64,000 nucleotides of DNA from Adiantum capillus-veneris. Taxonomy: Eukaryota; Streptophyta; Polypodiopsida; Polypodiales; Pteridaceae. The notes beneath the pieces were generated by a model, which worked only from the letters and a program-made list of their open reading frames with translations, did no database searches and was not told where the DNA came from. Location: the NCBI GenBank assembly GCA_014529385.2, contig CM043944.1, positions 180,503,740 through 180,567,739 of the forward strand. The letters are read 5' to 3'. Made by a program: the position numbers and the translations under genes. The stretch's first letter is position 1; every line of letters starts with the position of its first letter. This document shows positions 9,216-19,918 of the stretch, one piece after another.

Positions 9216-10526
9216 TAGATTCCGTCCTCGGAAGCTATTGAGTTGAAGCTGGTTCGTCGAGGTGGAAGAGCATTTGAGATGAATGTCCTTAGCCTTCTTC
9301 AGTCACTGCAAAATCAAACAACATTGGCACAGTAATTGCATTCTCTTAAAAAGCATATGCAGTTTTAGGTAGACACATTGATTGGTAAAAGAATTTCAAA
9401 CAATTTGTTAGCAATGAACATTAAATTGCAATGTAATCAAATGCATAAACAGATGTAAAGGCAAAAAATTAAACAAGTCTGGGGTCACTAATTTGACGGT
9501 CGAAAAGCACTAGAGATCGAATATTATTAATACTGGGTAAGCTTCTTAATTTTCTGTGGTCAATTAAGTTGTTTAATCGCGAGAGCCAAGTATTCATGTT
9601 CAAGGGCTGACTAGAGGCTATATCTAGAAAACCTTGTAGTTAAGCTACCATAAAAGGAATTTCTCTCATGAAATCATCGCCTGACTGATTACTTTTTCTT
9701 TGACCCCCCAAGGTCTTTTCACATTGATTCAATTATGATGTGTGTGCTTATTTTGTATGCCTTGGGTTTTTTGCTTTTCAAGGAAAAGCGCCCACACTGG
9801 GAACCTCTAGGGCTCTAGTACCATAGGCAATACATGTGAGTGAAGTACCAAATCAAGCTGAGATTTCTCTTCCAGCTTAAAATTTTACATTGTGGCACTT
9901 TGATTTTTTGTTTGTTCATTTTCATCATTTTAATTTTGTAACTTTGGGGGGTCATATAACACTGTTACCCTCCCCAGGCTCATCACATTAGTAAACTCCC
10001 TTTATAATACTTAAGCTAAAGGTCAATAGGGTTAAGCCCACTAGAAAGCCCTAGTACATTTCATACAATGCTGCCTAAATCGGATTAAGAACCTAAGTAA
10101 CCATTGTTTATTAGGAAGGCATTCCCCATGGTATTAAGAGAAGATTTCTAATACCTAGCTTGGTCAAACTAGCTTAGTCGGACTGCTTGATTTTTACACC
10201 TAAACAAGTGATTATGACAAAAGATTGCATTGAATTAAATGTTGGATACTAAGCCAATGCGCTGAATAGTATGCTACCAATCACAATCAAAGCAGACAAA
10301 CATGGATGCAAAAAAGATAAGGGCAATGCTAATGGACAAGAAACACCTGTTTGTGTTGATGGTCGCGCTTGATTTGAAGGTTCCATGAAGGTCCAAATCC
10401 TATCAATAGCAACACGCTCCTGTACACACTAGGAAACACAAACAATACCTCTAGGAGGCACATCAGTGGGAAAAATTAAAACTCCTAAAAAACAAACTCA
10501 AAACACAATCTAGACCCCTAACCTAC
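9216..10526. other. Element F 3' non-coding region
   Basis: 1.3 kb of AT-rich sequence without a frame longer than ~50 codons on either strand. No repeat, RNA gene or domain recognised. Confidence 0.6.
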
Positions 10527-10982
10527 CTATCTGTCACCCCTTTTAGAATCAAGAAAGAAAGAGATATTATATAAACCGGGTGGCCACCCTAAGGCTAGGC
10601 CTCTATCCTCATCATCTAGATAAATAAAATCGTTGTCCGTGAGGCCATAGTCTTCCTCGGTCTCTATTAGTTCCTCTTCATCATCCTCTTGTGCAAGCAT
10701 GCTAATCAAGAACCTCGTGATGCGTGGATACTCATCTTGTGCAAAAGAATAAGCATGTGCCATTGGAGACACATTCGCCACTGGGTAGGGATCACTAGTT
10801 AGCCATAGACGTATCAGCCATTCTAACTCCTCAAAATTTCTCTCACATGCAAGGCTCTCTATCAAATCCCATTCGCAAGAAAGTATAGGGTAGCATACGT
10901 AGAACACTTGTTGAAAAGACAAGGGGTACCTTTCATCAAAAATAGAAGTGCATGCCTCTGGTGAAGTAGCCATTTCTGACAA
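10527..10982 (-). CDS. Element F unknown 151-residue protein
   Basis: Open from ATG 10982 to a stop at 10527. The protein is acidic, with a Glu/Asp cluster (EDDEEELIETEEDYG) at residues ~100-115, several aromatic residues and a C-terminal LGWPPGLYN. No signal peptide, zinc knuckle or known domain recognised. It is the longest intact frame of F and lies downstream of the protease relic, where autonomous elements carry pol. It may be an element-specific protein or a chance frame; composition and position make it worth testing. Confidence 0.4.
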   Translation of the reverse strand: MSEMATSPEACTSIFDERYPLSFQQVFYVCYPILSCEWDLIESLACERNFEELEWLIRLWLTSDPYPVANVSPMAHAYSFAQDEYPRITRFLISMLAQEDDEEELIETEEDYGLTDNDFIYLDDEDRGLALGWPPGLYNISFFLDSKRGDR

Positions 10983-11061
10983 GACAGATAGATTTGGTTA
11001 GGCCTTTAAAACATAAGAGTTGTTTTTTGTGTTTGCTTGACTTGACACGGTGAATTTGGAC

Positions 11062-11802
11062 TTATATGTAAGATCTGATAGGGTGCTCTCTCATTGCTAG
11101 GCGCTCTTGCTCTTTACTATTTTTGTTTTTTTGTGAGTATAAGGCTATATATATACATTCCCTAAGATCGGAGATTAAGAGGTCAGGGAAAAAGGTTGAG
11201 AGGGAAGCAAGTGAATGATGGATGTCCACAAACACTCCCCCCTTCCTTGGGTAGATCATACCGTTTGAAATGCTGAGCTTGTCACCCTTTGAAACCAATT
11301 GTTCCAGTTTGGTAATAGGTGAGGATTTTTTGCCAGTAGTTTGCTATTACCTAGGTGCCTCGTCAAGTTGCAAGGGTGGTAAGGTACTCTCCCAGGATCG
11401 AACTGAAGTGGTTCATTAGGTGATTCTTGAACACTGGGAGGTGTGGATTTTTTGTAGCTTCATGGAGGTCCACTACTATAGATGGAGGCTGTGTAGAAGC
11501 TTTTACCTCTATGGATGTATTACATGATGAGCTAGAATCTTCATGGGACTCCCCCCTTCCTGAGCTAGGTGGAACAAATCGTTCTTTCCTTTGTACCCAA
11601 ACTAGCTCGGGAGCGGGTGTGTAGCATTCTGTGATTTTTTCCTTTCCGCGATTTTCAATTTGTTTTGGAGCCCCAGGATTGGGTTCACTTGGGTCAGGTG
11701 ATAGGTAAGAGCACAATCTACGTTTTGGCACCCAGATTTGATCATTTCCTTGATAGTAGCCACCTTGGCTTCCAATAGTCGTTTAGGGATCCATCGCAAC
11801 AT
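11062..11802 (-). pseudogene. Element F short unknown frames
   Basis: Three frames (11062-11298, 11363-11731, 11602-11802) of 66-122 codons overlap or adjoin. The middle one is Pro/Ser-rich (LSPDPSEPNPGAPKQIENRG). None matches a domain I recognise. They probably represent a decayed linker or gag-like region. Confidence 0.3.
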
Positions 11803-12055
11803 TTTCTTACTTTTCTGGAGCGAGTGGTACGGTTCTTGCTAGGTTTCCGTTTTTTTTTGCATCAACCATGCTCACTACAGAGGTTTTAGGGACCCACTTG
11901 TATGTTTTTCTCTGTTATATTAGGATGGTTCTTGTGTGTCTCAAGCTTTCTTTCAACTACATTAGTTGAAGCTCTAGAGAGTTGGGGCTATGGGGACGTA
12001 TGGTTCAACCTCCTGGACATGCAATGTCTTGGGTTTTATTTCCTTGGGCAATATC

Positions 12056-12539
12056 TCAGGGACTATGGCTGTGAGTGGTAGGGCTAAGAGTTGGTTTTTG
12101 CGTTGTAACACCCCCAGTCCCCCAATCAATAGTGAATTTGGTGGCTATCATCCACGTGCGGCCTAGGTTTATATTACCCTCCATAGTTCCAGTAGGCATG
12201 ACCAAAAAGTCTTGAGCTACCACCCCATTGTCATAACTGACAGAAGTGTGCCAGATTCCAAAAAACCGTAGTTTTTTTCTTGTTGACACCCTTGACTTGG
12301 ATAATACTCTCAGATAGAGGTGGCTTCCCTAACTGACACCACACCCCATAGGATAGCAGATTGTATTTAGCACCCGTGTCCAATAAGGCGTTATATAGCA
12401 CTTTTCCATAGGCACTATTTAACTCAATGGGGTATCGTAGAGGTGTGTCAGAGTCCAACCCATCCTCTTCGTGTGCTTCATTTGCATTAGGTTCCGAGCG
12501 AGTAGCTCTACCTAATGTTTCCATGAAACGGCTAAACAT
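12056..12539 (-). pseudogene. Element F retropepsin relic
   Basis: 12231-12539 reads SAYGKVLYNALLDTGAKYNL, with the canonical D-T-G-A active site. After a frameshift in an A-run near 12256, the next frame (12056-12289) gives NGVVAQDFLVMP and INLGRTWM, the flap and second conserved block of gypsy proteases. So F descends from a gag-pol element and kept mainly this domain. Confidence 0.75.
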
Positions 12540-12982
12540 ACTAGTACTAGGCTTGAGAGCTTCGGGAGGTGCTCATGGCCTTCTCTCTCAGTGTTTTGGG
12601 TAGGTATGCTTCCATGATTTCTGAGTCGGAGGAGGGATCACTAGCGGCTATTTTAGGGTCTTGGTGTGTGTGCTACCTTGTGTCCCCGCTGAGGGTCTAG
12701 AGCTTATCGTGGATGGGTAATGGTATCCGTATGAACAGAGGCACTCTCAATATGCTCGTGTTCTAGCACCCGCCCAGAGCGTAAGTGCATGTGCTTTTGA
12801 TACCCTAAGGTGGTCAAAAAGCTGCTCTAGGAGGCCTTGTGACTAGTTTTTAGGCGTGTTTTTTTTGTTTGTTTTTTTGCTAGATTTTTTAGAGCGTGTC
12901 GTGGAATGGGCCGTGTGATAGCTCAAAACGAACGTATCGGTCAGAGGGTCGTGCGTGCTTTACAGCCCTCCGTTTGGTCACT

Positions 12983-13216
12983 CTATGCCCTCGGAATCCC
13001 TAAAACTGTCAATTTCCAGTAGGGAACTAGGCCAAAACTAGAAAGTCTAAGGGTGCAAGTGGGAAGAGAAAGGAGGAGAGTGGAGGACTTGTCCCACATG
13101 CTCTCATTCTCTCTTGAGGGAGTAGGGTATATATATAAGAGTGAGTCTAGTATATCATAAGACTGAGGACTGAGGCCTGGGCCTGGGCTTGGGCTTGGGC
13201 TTTTGGGCTTGGGCAA
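12983..13216 (-). other. Element F 5' frame with Pro/Gly repeat
   Basis: Short frame starting MPKPKSPSPSPGPGL, caused by a GGGCTT/GGGCCT tandem at 13173-13214. Likely non-coding leader; reported because it is a clear short tandem repeat. Confidence 0.35.
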
Positions 13217-13317
13217 ATGATCCCGATCCCGATCTACCTTTTATACAAACCAAACCCGTACGTTTTAAGAGTCGTGTTTTTTATTTCGAAAATTCCGCCA
13301 CCCACCTCGCTCGCGTT

Positions 13318-13700
13318 TTTAATTTTCGATTTTTTTTCCTTTGAAAATTTTTAAGTTTTTTTTTTTTTTTTTTCATTTTTTTTTCAAAATTTTTTTTTTT
13401 GTTTTTTTTTTTTTGATGCAAAAAAACGCAGCAATTAAAAAAATGCAGAAAAAACGCAAAAAAACAGAAAATTGCAGAAACTGACAGAAAAAAGCAGAAA
13501 TTGCAGAAAATGCAGAAAAAACCGCAAAAAAATGCAGAAAAAATGCAGAAAATGCAGAAAAAACGCAGAAATTGCAGAACTTGACAGAAATGCGAAAAAT
13601 TGCAGGAAGTTGGAAACGCCGAACTTGAAAACGCAGAAATTGCAGAATTTGAAAAACGCAGACAATAACAGAAATTTGAAACTTGACAGCAATTGCAGAA
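13318..13700. repeat. Homopolymer and GCAGAAA-type degenerate repeat in F
   Basis: Poly-T runs (13329-13412) followed by ~260 bp of degenerate GCAGAAA/AACGCAAAA tandem units (13420-13700). Frames here (Phe-rich or Lys/Asn-rich) are repeat translations. Confidence 0.9.
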
Positions 13701-13807
13701 AAACGCAAAAAACAGAAACCTTCCACACACTCCTTCCCTGCCTTTCCTATGATAGAAATTGCACCACAAGAAGCGTAAAGTGCTAACCGAGCTTAGTGTA
13801 GAGCATT

Positions 13808-13825
13808 TCCCCGGCAGCGGCGCCA
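13808..13825 (-). other. Element F primer-binding site (tRNA-Asp type)
   Basis: Minus strand reads TGGCGCCGCTGCCGGGGA two bases inside the LTR. This type pairs with plant tRNA-Asp and is typical of Athila/Cyclops-like elements, unlike the tRNA-Met sites of families A, C, D and E. Confidence 0.85.
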
Positions 13826-13827
13826 AA

Positions 13828-14072
13828 TGTGCGCTCCTTGCCGCACTGTCGAAGCAAGGGACTTGCCAATACACCGTATGCGAGCCACAAACGGCTCCAA
13901 GCACACAACAAGCCTAAACTAGCAAGCTCAAGAAAACAAAGGGTGTGTCACTCACCGCTCTAAGCTCGCCCCTTCGTGGTGGATTCCTCGCCGCGATGAA
14001 GAGAAGCTGCAGTCGTGCCGCGCTCAAACCGCTTCGCCGCCGTCGTGCCTTCGTAATGCTCGATCGCACACA

Positions 14073-14116
<44 letters not shown>

Positions 14117-14412
14117 AGGAGGTGAAAGAAGAAGAAGATGGAGATGGAGCAAGAGCACTCTTCAAATTGCACAAATGAGAGAATGAGTAAAAATTAGGTT
14201 TTGTTGGCTTTTATAGGAGCTCACCCCATTCACACTTGGGCGCCCATGCTTAACCAACTAATCCCTTGAATGTCCAAAGTAAAGTGCGCCTCTCATCGAC
14301 GATCACTCTACCTTTCCCTATTGGTCCGACAAGCCCAGGTACCTGACTCTAAATCATACATAATACACGTCCATCGTAGGTGATGGGTGTCCGTGAGCCG
14401 TGAGGGTTAACA
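13828..14412 (-). repeat. Element F 5' LTR
   Basis: 585 bp copy of 8626-9198 with a slightly longer (CT)n (14079-14103). TG/CA ends intact. Confidence 0.93.
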
Positions 14413-15003
14413 GATGTATGAGAAAGAGCTTTTTGGCGGTTATCCATGCTCTCTTACTCAGTGGCGGCATTACCTACTCGGAGCGGATTTTACTGTCTTT
14501 ACAGACCATCAGAGTTTGCGCTACTTCTTGTCACAGAAGTAGCTTTCGGAAAAGTAGATGCGGTGGGCGAACATCTTGTCCCAGTTTCACTTCCAGATTG
14601 TCCATGTGCAGGGAAAAAGAAGGTGGTGGCAGATGCTTTGTCTCGGAAGCCATTGGTTCTGGCTATTTCCGCGATACTCATCATAGGAGCTTCGAGGATA
14701 TGGTCGATCAGTATGCCACAGATACAGATTTTGCAGATATTTTTCACACGGATACGGGATATGTGGAGACAATAGCTGGATACTCCCTTCGGGAAGGCTA
14801 CTTGATGAAAAAGACTATGTTGTGCGTTACACAGCCGTTGCGGGAAAAGGTTATGACTGAATGCCATTGTCCACCTTTTACGGTCACCGCGGCATTGCTA
14901 CCACCATGAAGGGGGTAGAGAGATACTTCTTTTGGCCGAGACTCAAAAAGGATGTGGAAGAGTTTGTGCGCAGTTGCTTAGTATGCCAGAAGGTCAAGTG
15001 TAC
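14413..15003 (+). pseudogene. Family A RNase H end and integrase start
   Basis: Continues 8421-8625: RNase H C-terminal half (HYLLGAD, DHQSLRYFLSQ, then VADALSRKPL) and the integrase HHCC zinc region (GVERYFFWPRLKKDVEEFVRSC, LVCQKVK). Several frameshifts. It stops at ~15003, before the catalytic DDE core, at a junction with an inverted LTR fragment. Confidence 0.85.
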
Positions 15004-15240
15004 AGACTTGGACACTCCAAGTCAAGAATCAACCGCGACAGCACCAAATAACCACTTCAAAACAATTCACAGATCACAATAGATTTGCACTGGCCCGGCG
15101 GAGTTCGTGCCTAGAGATATTGGCCCCAAAGACTGGCGCCCCTTTCGGTATTTCTTTTTAAATTAATCAGATCAAAGTACAAGAGAGTGGCTAGGGTTTC
15201 ACTCTCAGACTCTGTGTCCAGATGCTTTGAGAACTGAAGC
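15004..15240 (-). repeat. Family A LTR fragment (minus)
   Basis: Last ~230 bp of an A LTR in inverted orientation relative to the adjoining integrase, including the AAATACCGAAAGGGGCGCC core (~15138-15157). Broken at 15240 by the B LTR. The LTR sequence expected beyond the break is partly found at ~19853-20095. Confidence 0.8.
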
Positions 15241-16788
15241 TGAAACCGGCCGTAGGGCCCGTAGGCGGATGGCGTTGGCTTTCACCCGAAATTCTTTACT
15301 TAAGACACACACGCACAGAGCACTTTGCAAAGAGAACCTGCGACGGGAATTAACACTTGAATACACACAGCTCGGAAGCTAGAATGCTCCGAGCAGACAC
15401 TGACAACCTGCAGGCCCCAAAATTGGCGCCCCTTTCGGTATTTCTTTATTCCTTAGGAGGTAAAGTACAAACCTTAGGAGGGTTTTTATTTAGGGGTGTG
15501 TTAGTGTTTTTAAACAGTACATTAGAAGAGTCCTGGGAATCCCTGTGACTGTATCCACTAGATACCGCCTGTTTTGGCCCAAAATTTCGGCAGCATAACA
15601 GCCCCAAAACTTGCGGCGAGCGAACCAATTCCCCTGCTGAAACTCGCTTTCTACTGGCGTTATACCCTCTGATTTTCTACCCAAAAACAGTAAATTCAGC
15701 ACGCTGTATTTACTGGTTTTTGCCTGTTTTTTCAGCCCTATAAACTGTCCCCTAACGGTCTCTGCCAGTGGGGCACGAATTCCCCAATGGTACCCTGGCG
15801 TCCCGTATGGCTGAAAAAACAGTAAAATTACAGCGCATACACAGCGCATGATTTTGCACATGTACGGTGAGGTTATGACCCTCACCAGTGCCTGCTTTGG
15901 ATCTCCTGCAGCAGCTAGTACCCCTGTTCCTGCCTCAAAGGAGGCTCTTGCCTCAGCACAAAGCATGAACCCACCACAACTGTACATCAGTCAAATGAGT
16001 AGCCCTCTTGTGGGGCATTACATAACTGCACGTAGGGGGAGAGAGAGCAGTGTGTAGTATGCAGGGCATCACTCCTAGCACCACACTGTACATGAGAGGG
16101 AAAGGAAGCACCCATAGCTCTTAACCTGTGACAAATTGCAAATGAAGCCTCTCCCCAGCTTAAAAATCAGCGCCCATTTTTTCTGTAGGAGGAAAGTCCA
16201 TGGAAAACTGACACTTGGCGCATTTTCAAGCATTTTCCCGTTTCGGGTTCGCCGCTTAAAAATATCCTGACCGGTTGCCCAGTTGACTTCGCGGCAGAGT
16301 TGTAATATGTTCCCCTAGTCATACCGGAGGTAATGACGCGAACACATTTCACGGCCCCAAAATAGCAGTTCCCTAAATTTTAGGAGATGCTTCCGTTGGG
16401 TCTCACCTGGTCTTTTGACTGGGACCGCATCCAAAAGTGCAATGTGGCCCAACTGTTGGATTCTTTTTGTTGGTGGTCCCACCTTGACTTTACGCTTAAT
16501 TGAGTTCACTTCCTAGTATCCACCAACTTACTAAGTGCGACGGAGGGACCTATATGATCTTGCTCTGAGCCTAGACATCCTCTTACCATACGAATTCCGG
16601 TGCCGACCACTTTCCGTCTGCGGGTGAATCTACCGTTCACATAGGCCATACAATGTCCGACCGTTTGCTACTTCAAAAAGAGGGTCTCAAAACAAATAAA
16701 ATAAACCCATTGGAAAGAAACCAACAACCAAGGTTAGCAGTTGCCACATCTTTGTGACATGGTTAATAACTGCCATGTCCTCGTGACA
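15241..16788 (-). repeat. Element B 3' LTR
   Basis: 1548 bp; minus strand runs TGTCACGAGGACATGG to CCGGTTTCA. Contains the shared core GAAATACCGAAAGGGGCGCC (~15424-15443). The stretch 15241-16312 is repeated in direct orientation at 23432-24412, proving the LTR pair. Confidence 0.9.
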
Positions 16789-16802
16789 TACCCCCCTCTT
16801 GA
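16789..16802 (-). other. Element B polypurine tract
   Basis: Minus strand TTCAAGAGGGGGGTA abuts the 3' LTR; the same tract type as family A. Confidence 0.85.
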
Positions 16803-16958
16803 AATCGCAAACGTCCTCGATTGCATACCATAAATACACGCCACTGATGATCTTGTGCTATTAACACTCTTTTATCATCGCATGTATCCGCAAGAAAGGT
16901 CGTAACATACATAGATACAAATGACTTAATGAGACCTTCATACTTTTGCCATTTCCAT

Positions 16959-17906
16959 CTATGGCACTGAATTCATATGTACATTTGATGTACTAGCTCT
17001 ATCATTACCCCTCCTTTGCACATGTTGGGTTGGGGCATAAGTAGGCTGTAACCCAAAGGCTTCAAGGTAAAGCTGCAATACATTTGGTGACTCTGACAGT
17101 TCATGCTCTTCCATCCACTTTGCATCCATAGGCGGATAGTTCTTGAACTTCACCAAATAGCGTCTTGCAACTTGTCCTTTAACTTTTCTGTCCTTATGTG
17201 CCAAAACTTGCTCAGGTATCAGGATCTCATCAAGTTCCTCAACTTATGGCTGATCCTCATCTGGCATATCTTCTGGCACATCACCCACGAAGGGTCTTAG
17301 AAGACTCACGTGAAACGCATTATGAATCTTCCATGCATCAGGCAATTTCAGCCTATAAGCCACATCGCTGATCTTGTCAAGCACTTGAAAAGGCCCATAG
17401 TAACGCATGCTGAGCTTAGGAAACAACTGTTCCTTGCCCTTCATCTTCTTTAACCTCGCCTTTTCGAACCTTAACAGAACCCAATCACCAGGTGATAGTA
17501 GCAATTCACGACGGTGACGATCAACAGCCTTTTTCTGCTTTGCCCGAGTCTTCTCCAAGGCAACTTTAATCTTCTTATACATCTCATCCATGTTCTCAAC
17601 ATATCGATCTGCCTCAAAGATCTTGTCCTTTGTATGCAAAATGGGAGGAACCTTTTTGCCGCCTTCAACAATCTCAAAAGGTGCTTTGTCAGTAGACGAA
17701 TGCACCGTATTATTGTACGCATACTCAAGCATAGGTAAATACTGTTCCCACTTGCCCTTATTATCTGACACGTAGCATTTCAGCAGATCTAAGACAGTAG
17801 AATTAGCCTCTTTTGATTGTCCATCACTTTGTGGATGAAACGAAGACGAAAACTTGAGCGTAGTGCCCATGTTCTCAAACAATCCTCTCCAGAACAAACT
17901 GGTCAT
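16959..17906 (-). pseudogene. Element B integrase C-terminus and chromodomain
   Basis: 17244-17906: second half of the integrase core with the catalytic Glu region (FHPQSDGQSKEANSTVLDLL), YNNTVHSSTDKAPFEIV, the GPY/F-type module (MRYYGPFQVLDKISDVAYRL) and HNAFHVSLLRPF. A stop near 17244, then 16959-17204 gives the chromodomain-like tail (RRYLVKFKNYPPMDAKWMEE). Such tails steer chromovirus insertion to particular chromatin (family knowledge). Confidence 0.88.
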
Positions 17907-18547
17907 GCGAGGATCACATCACTGATAATCGATTGTGGCATACCATGGTACTTAAACACATTGTACATGAACAAGCGTGCCATCTGATCAGATATTATCT
18001 TCTTCCTGACAGGGATAAAATGGGCCTGCTTGCTGAACCTGCAGATAATGGTCCATATACCATCACTCCTTGTTGGTGTCCTTGGAAGATCAAAGATAAA
18101 GTCCATAGCAATGCTTTCCCATGGCTTATCCGGAATCGGCAGTGGTTGTAACAACCCTGGTGCCTTTTGCCTGTCAAACTTGACCTTTTGGCAAACTATG
18201 CATGCTCGCACAAAGGCATCCACATCTCTCCTCAAGGTAGGCCAATAGAAGAATGTCTCTACCGCTTTAACTGTTGCATCAATGCCACGATGCCCTGCAT
18301 ACGGTGGGACATGACTCTCTTCCATGACCTTATGTCGCAATGGCCTAGTGACACAAAGTTTGCCATGCATCATCTTAAAACCATCTTTGAGGAGGTAGTG
18401 CTCGTGATGTTGCCCCTCTTGTAACTGTTCAAAGATCCTTGCAAAATCTTCATCAGCAGTATACTGTTCCTTCATGTCATCTAACTCATGATGATAAGGA
18501 ATTGACACAGCTGAAATTTGTGGCTTTCTTGATAACGCATCAGCCAC
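17903..18547 (-). pseudogene. Element B RNase H end and integrase N-terminus
   Basis: Starts at the conserved ADALSRKP of RNase H, then HHCC zinc residues (HVPPYAGHRGIDATVKAVET, CIVCQKVKFDRQ), catalytic Asp in MDFIFDLPRT, and the second Asp region PQSIISD. A frameshift follows at once and separates it from 17244-17906. Confidence 0.88.
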
Positions 18548-18580
18548 AACATTCTTCTTGCCTTCCGAAAAGCTTGCCCA

Positions 18581-19852
18581 TCACATATGCTTTTCGGATA
18601 ACTTTGACTGTGTCAAGAAGTATCGCAAGGTCTGATGATCTGTTTGGACAACAAAATCAGCACCTAAGAGGTAGTGCTTCCAGCTAGAAAGCGCATGAAT
18701 CACGGCCAAGAGCTCTTTCTCATAGACTTGCATAGTCCTCTCTGGCCCTTGCAAAATTCGGCTTTCATAAGCTACTACCCGTCCATCTTGCATTAGCACT
18801 GCTCCGATGCTACTGCCACACGCGTCACGCTGGACCACAAATGACTTCCTGAGATCTGGCAAAACAATAACTGGATCTGAAGTCAACTTTTCCTCTAAGA
18901 GACTAAAAGCTAAAATCTCTTTTTGGGTCCATCTGAAAGTGACCTCTTTCTTTTGCAAAGCGTGAAGAGGCGATGCTATCTCTGCAAAATTTCTGATAAA
19001 CCTTCTATAGTAGGAACACAATCCCAAGAAGCTTCTGACATCATGTACAGTCTTCAAGTCTGGCCATGTCTTGATAGTTTTGACCTTTGCGGGATCCATT
19101 CTAACACCATCCTTTGAGACTATGTGGCCCAGAAAGTGGATCTCTTCGAGGAAGAATTCACTTTTCTTAGGATTGACAAGTAAACTGTGACTGCGCAGCT
19201 CTTCGAACACAATGGTCAAGTGACGCCTATGCTCCTCTTCATTCTTCGAATACACTATCATGTCATCGAAGAACGTTCCAACAAACTGTTGATGCGAGCG
19301 GAAAATCCGGTCCATCATTCTGTTGAACGTGGCAGGAGCATTTGTTAGCCCAAACGGCATCACTAGAAACTCATAAAGACCAAATGTCGTTCTAAACGCA
19401 GTCTTGTGCACATCCTCTGGCCTTATACGAATCTGATGGTACCCACTCTTAAGGTCTATCCTGCTGAAAATTGCAGCACCTCTAAACGATCGAGAATATC
19501 ATCAATTCTAGGAATAGGAAACCTATTCTTGATGGTATTCTTATTCAACGCACGGTAATCAATACACATGCGCCATGAGCCATCCTTCTCCTGCACTAGG
19601 AGCACTGGGGAGCAAAAGGGTGAAGAACTAGGCTGAATCAGCCCCTTCTCTAATAACTCCTCAACCCCCCCCCTGGCCCATAATCTCTTTTGCTGCGCCG
19701 CACTAACCTTTAGGGAGGTCTATTTGGTGCGCTACACCTTGGCACCAAATCTATCCGATGGTCCTCAGGTCTCTCTGGCGGCAATTGCGACGGTAATGAA
19801 TCAGAAAAATAGTCACTAAACTTTTGCAAAAATGCTGACCTTTCTTTATCTA
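18581..19852 (-). pseudogene. Element B reverse transcriptase and RNase H
   Basis: 18581-19411 is 276 open codons: MPFGLTNAPATFNRMMDRIF, catalytic FFDD (19262-19273), LGHIVSKDGVRMDPAK, thumb, then RNase H (VQRDACGSSIGAVLMQDG, YEKELLAVIHALSSW). The N-terminal RT part (to ~19852) is in shifted frames ([11 protein letters not shown] still readable near 19560-19600). The 5' end is cut where family A LTR sequence begins. Confidence 0.88.
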
Positions 19853-19865
19853 TTAAAAGCAAAAG

Positions 19866-19918
<53 letters not shown>

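Larger units (their letters stand above)
8626..14412 (-). mobile_element. Element F: non-autonomous LTR retrotransposon
   Basis: Complete 5.79 kb element with LTRs 8626-9198 and 13828-14412, a 5 bp target duplication, a primer site next to the right LTR and a purine tract next to the left LTR, so it is oriented minus. The internal 4.6 kb encodes only short frames: a retropepsin relic and unknown small proteins. I see no RT, RNase H or integrase. The LTRs look nearly identical apart from small indels, suggesting fairly recent insertion. Movement would need enzymes supplied by another element (inference). The primer-site type resembles plant Athila/Tat-like gypsy elements. Confidence 0.9.
8621..14417. 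other. Target-site duplication of element F (GATGT)
   Basis: GATGT occurs at 8621-8625 and 14413-14417, immediately outside TG...CA ended LTRs. Removing F and one copy joins the RNase H sequence across the insertion point without loss. Confidence 0.95.

Noticed and set aside
13281-13904. 207-codon Phe/Cys/Lys-rich minus-strand frame
   Set aside because: It runs through poly-T and GCAGAAA-type repeats of element F and has no domain-like composition.
7503-15003. Endogenous pararetrovirus (caulimovirus-like)
   Set aside because: RT-RNase H followed by an HHCC integrase, with LTRs, tRNA-Met primer site and chromodomain in sister copies, fits Ty3/gypsy; no movement-protein-like frame is seen.
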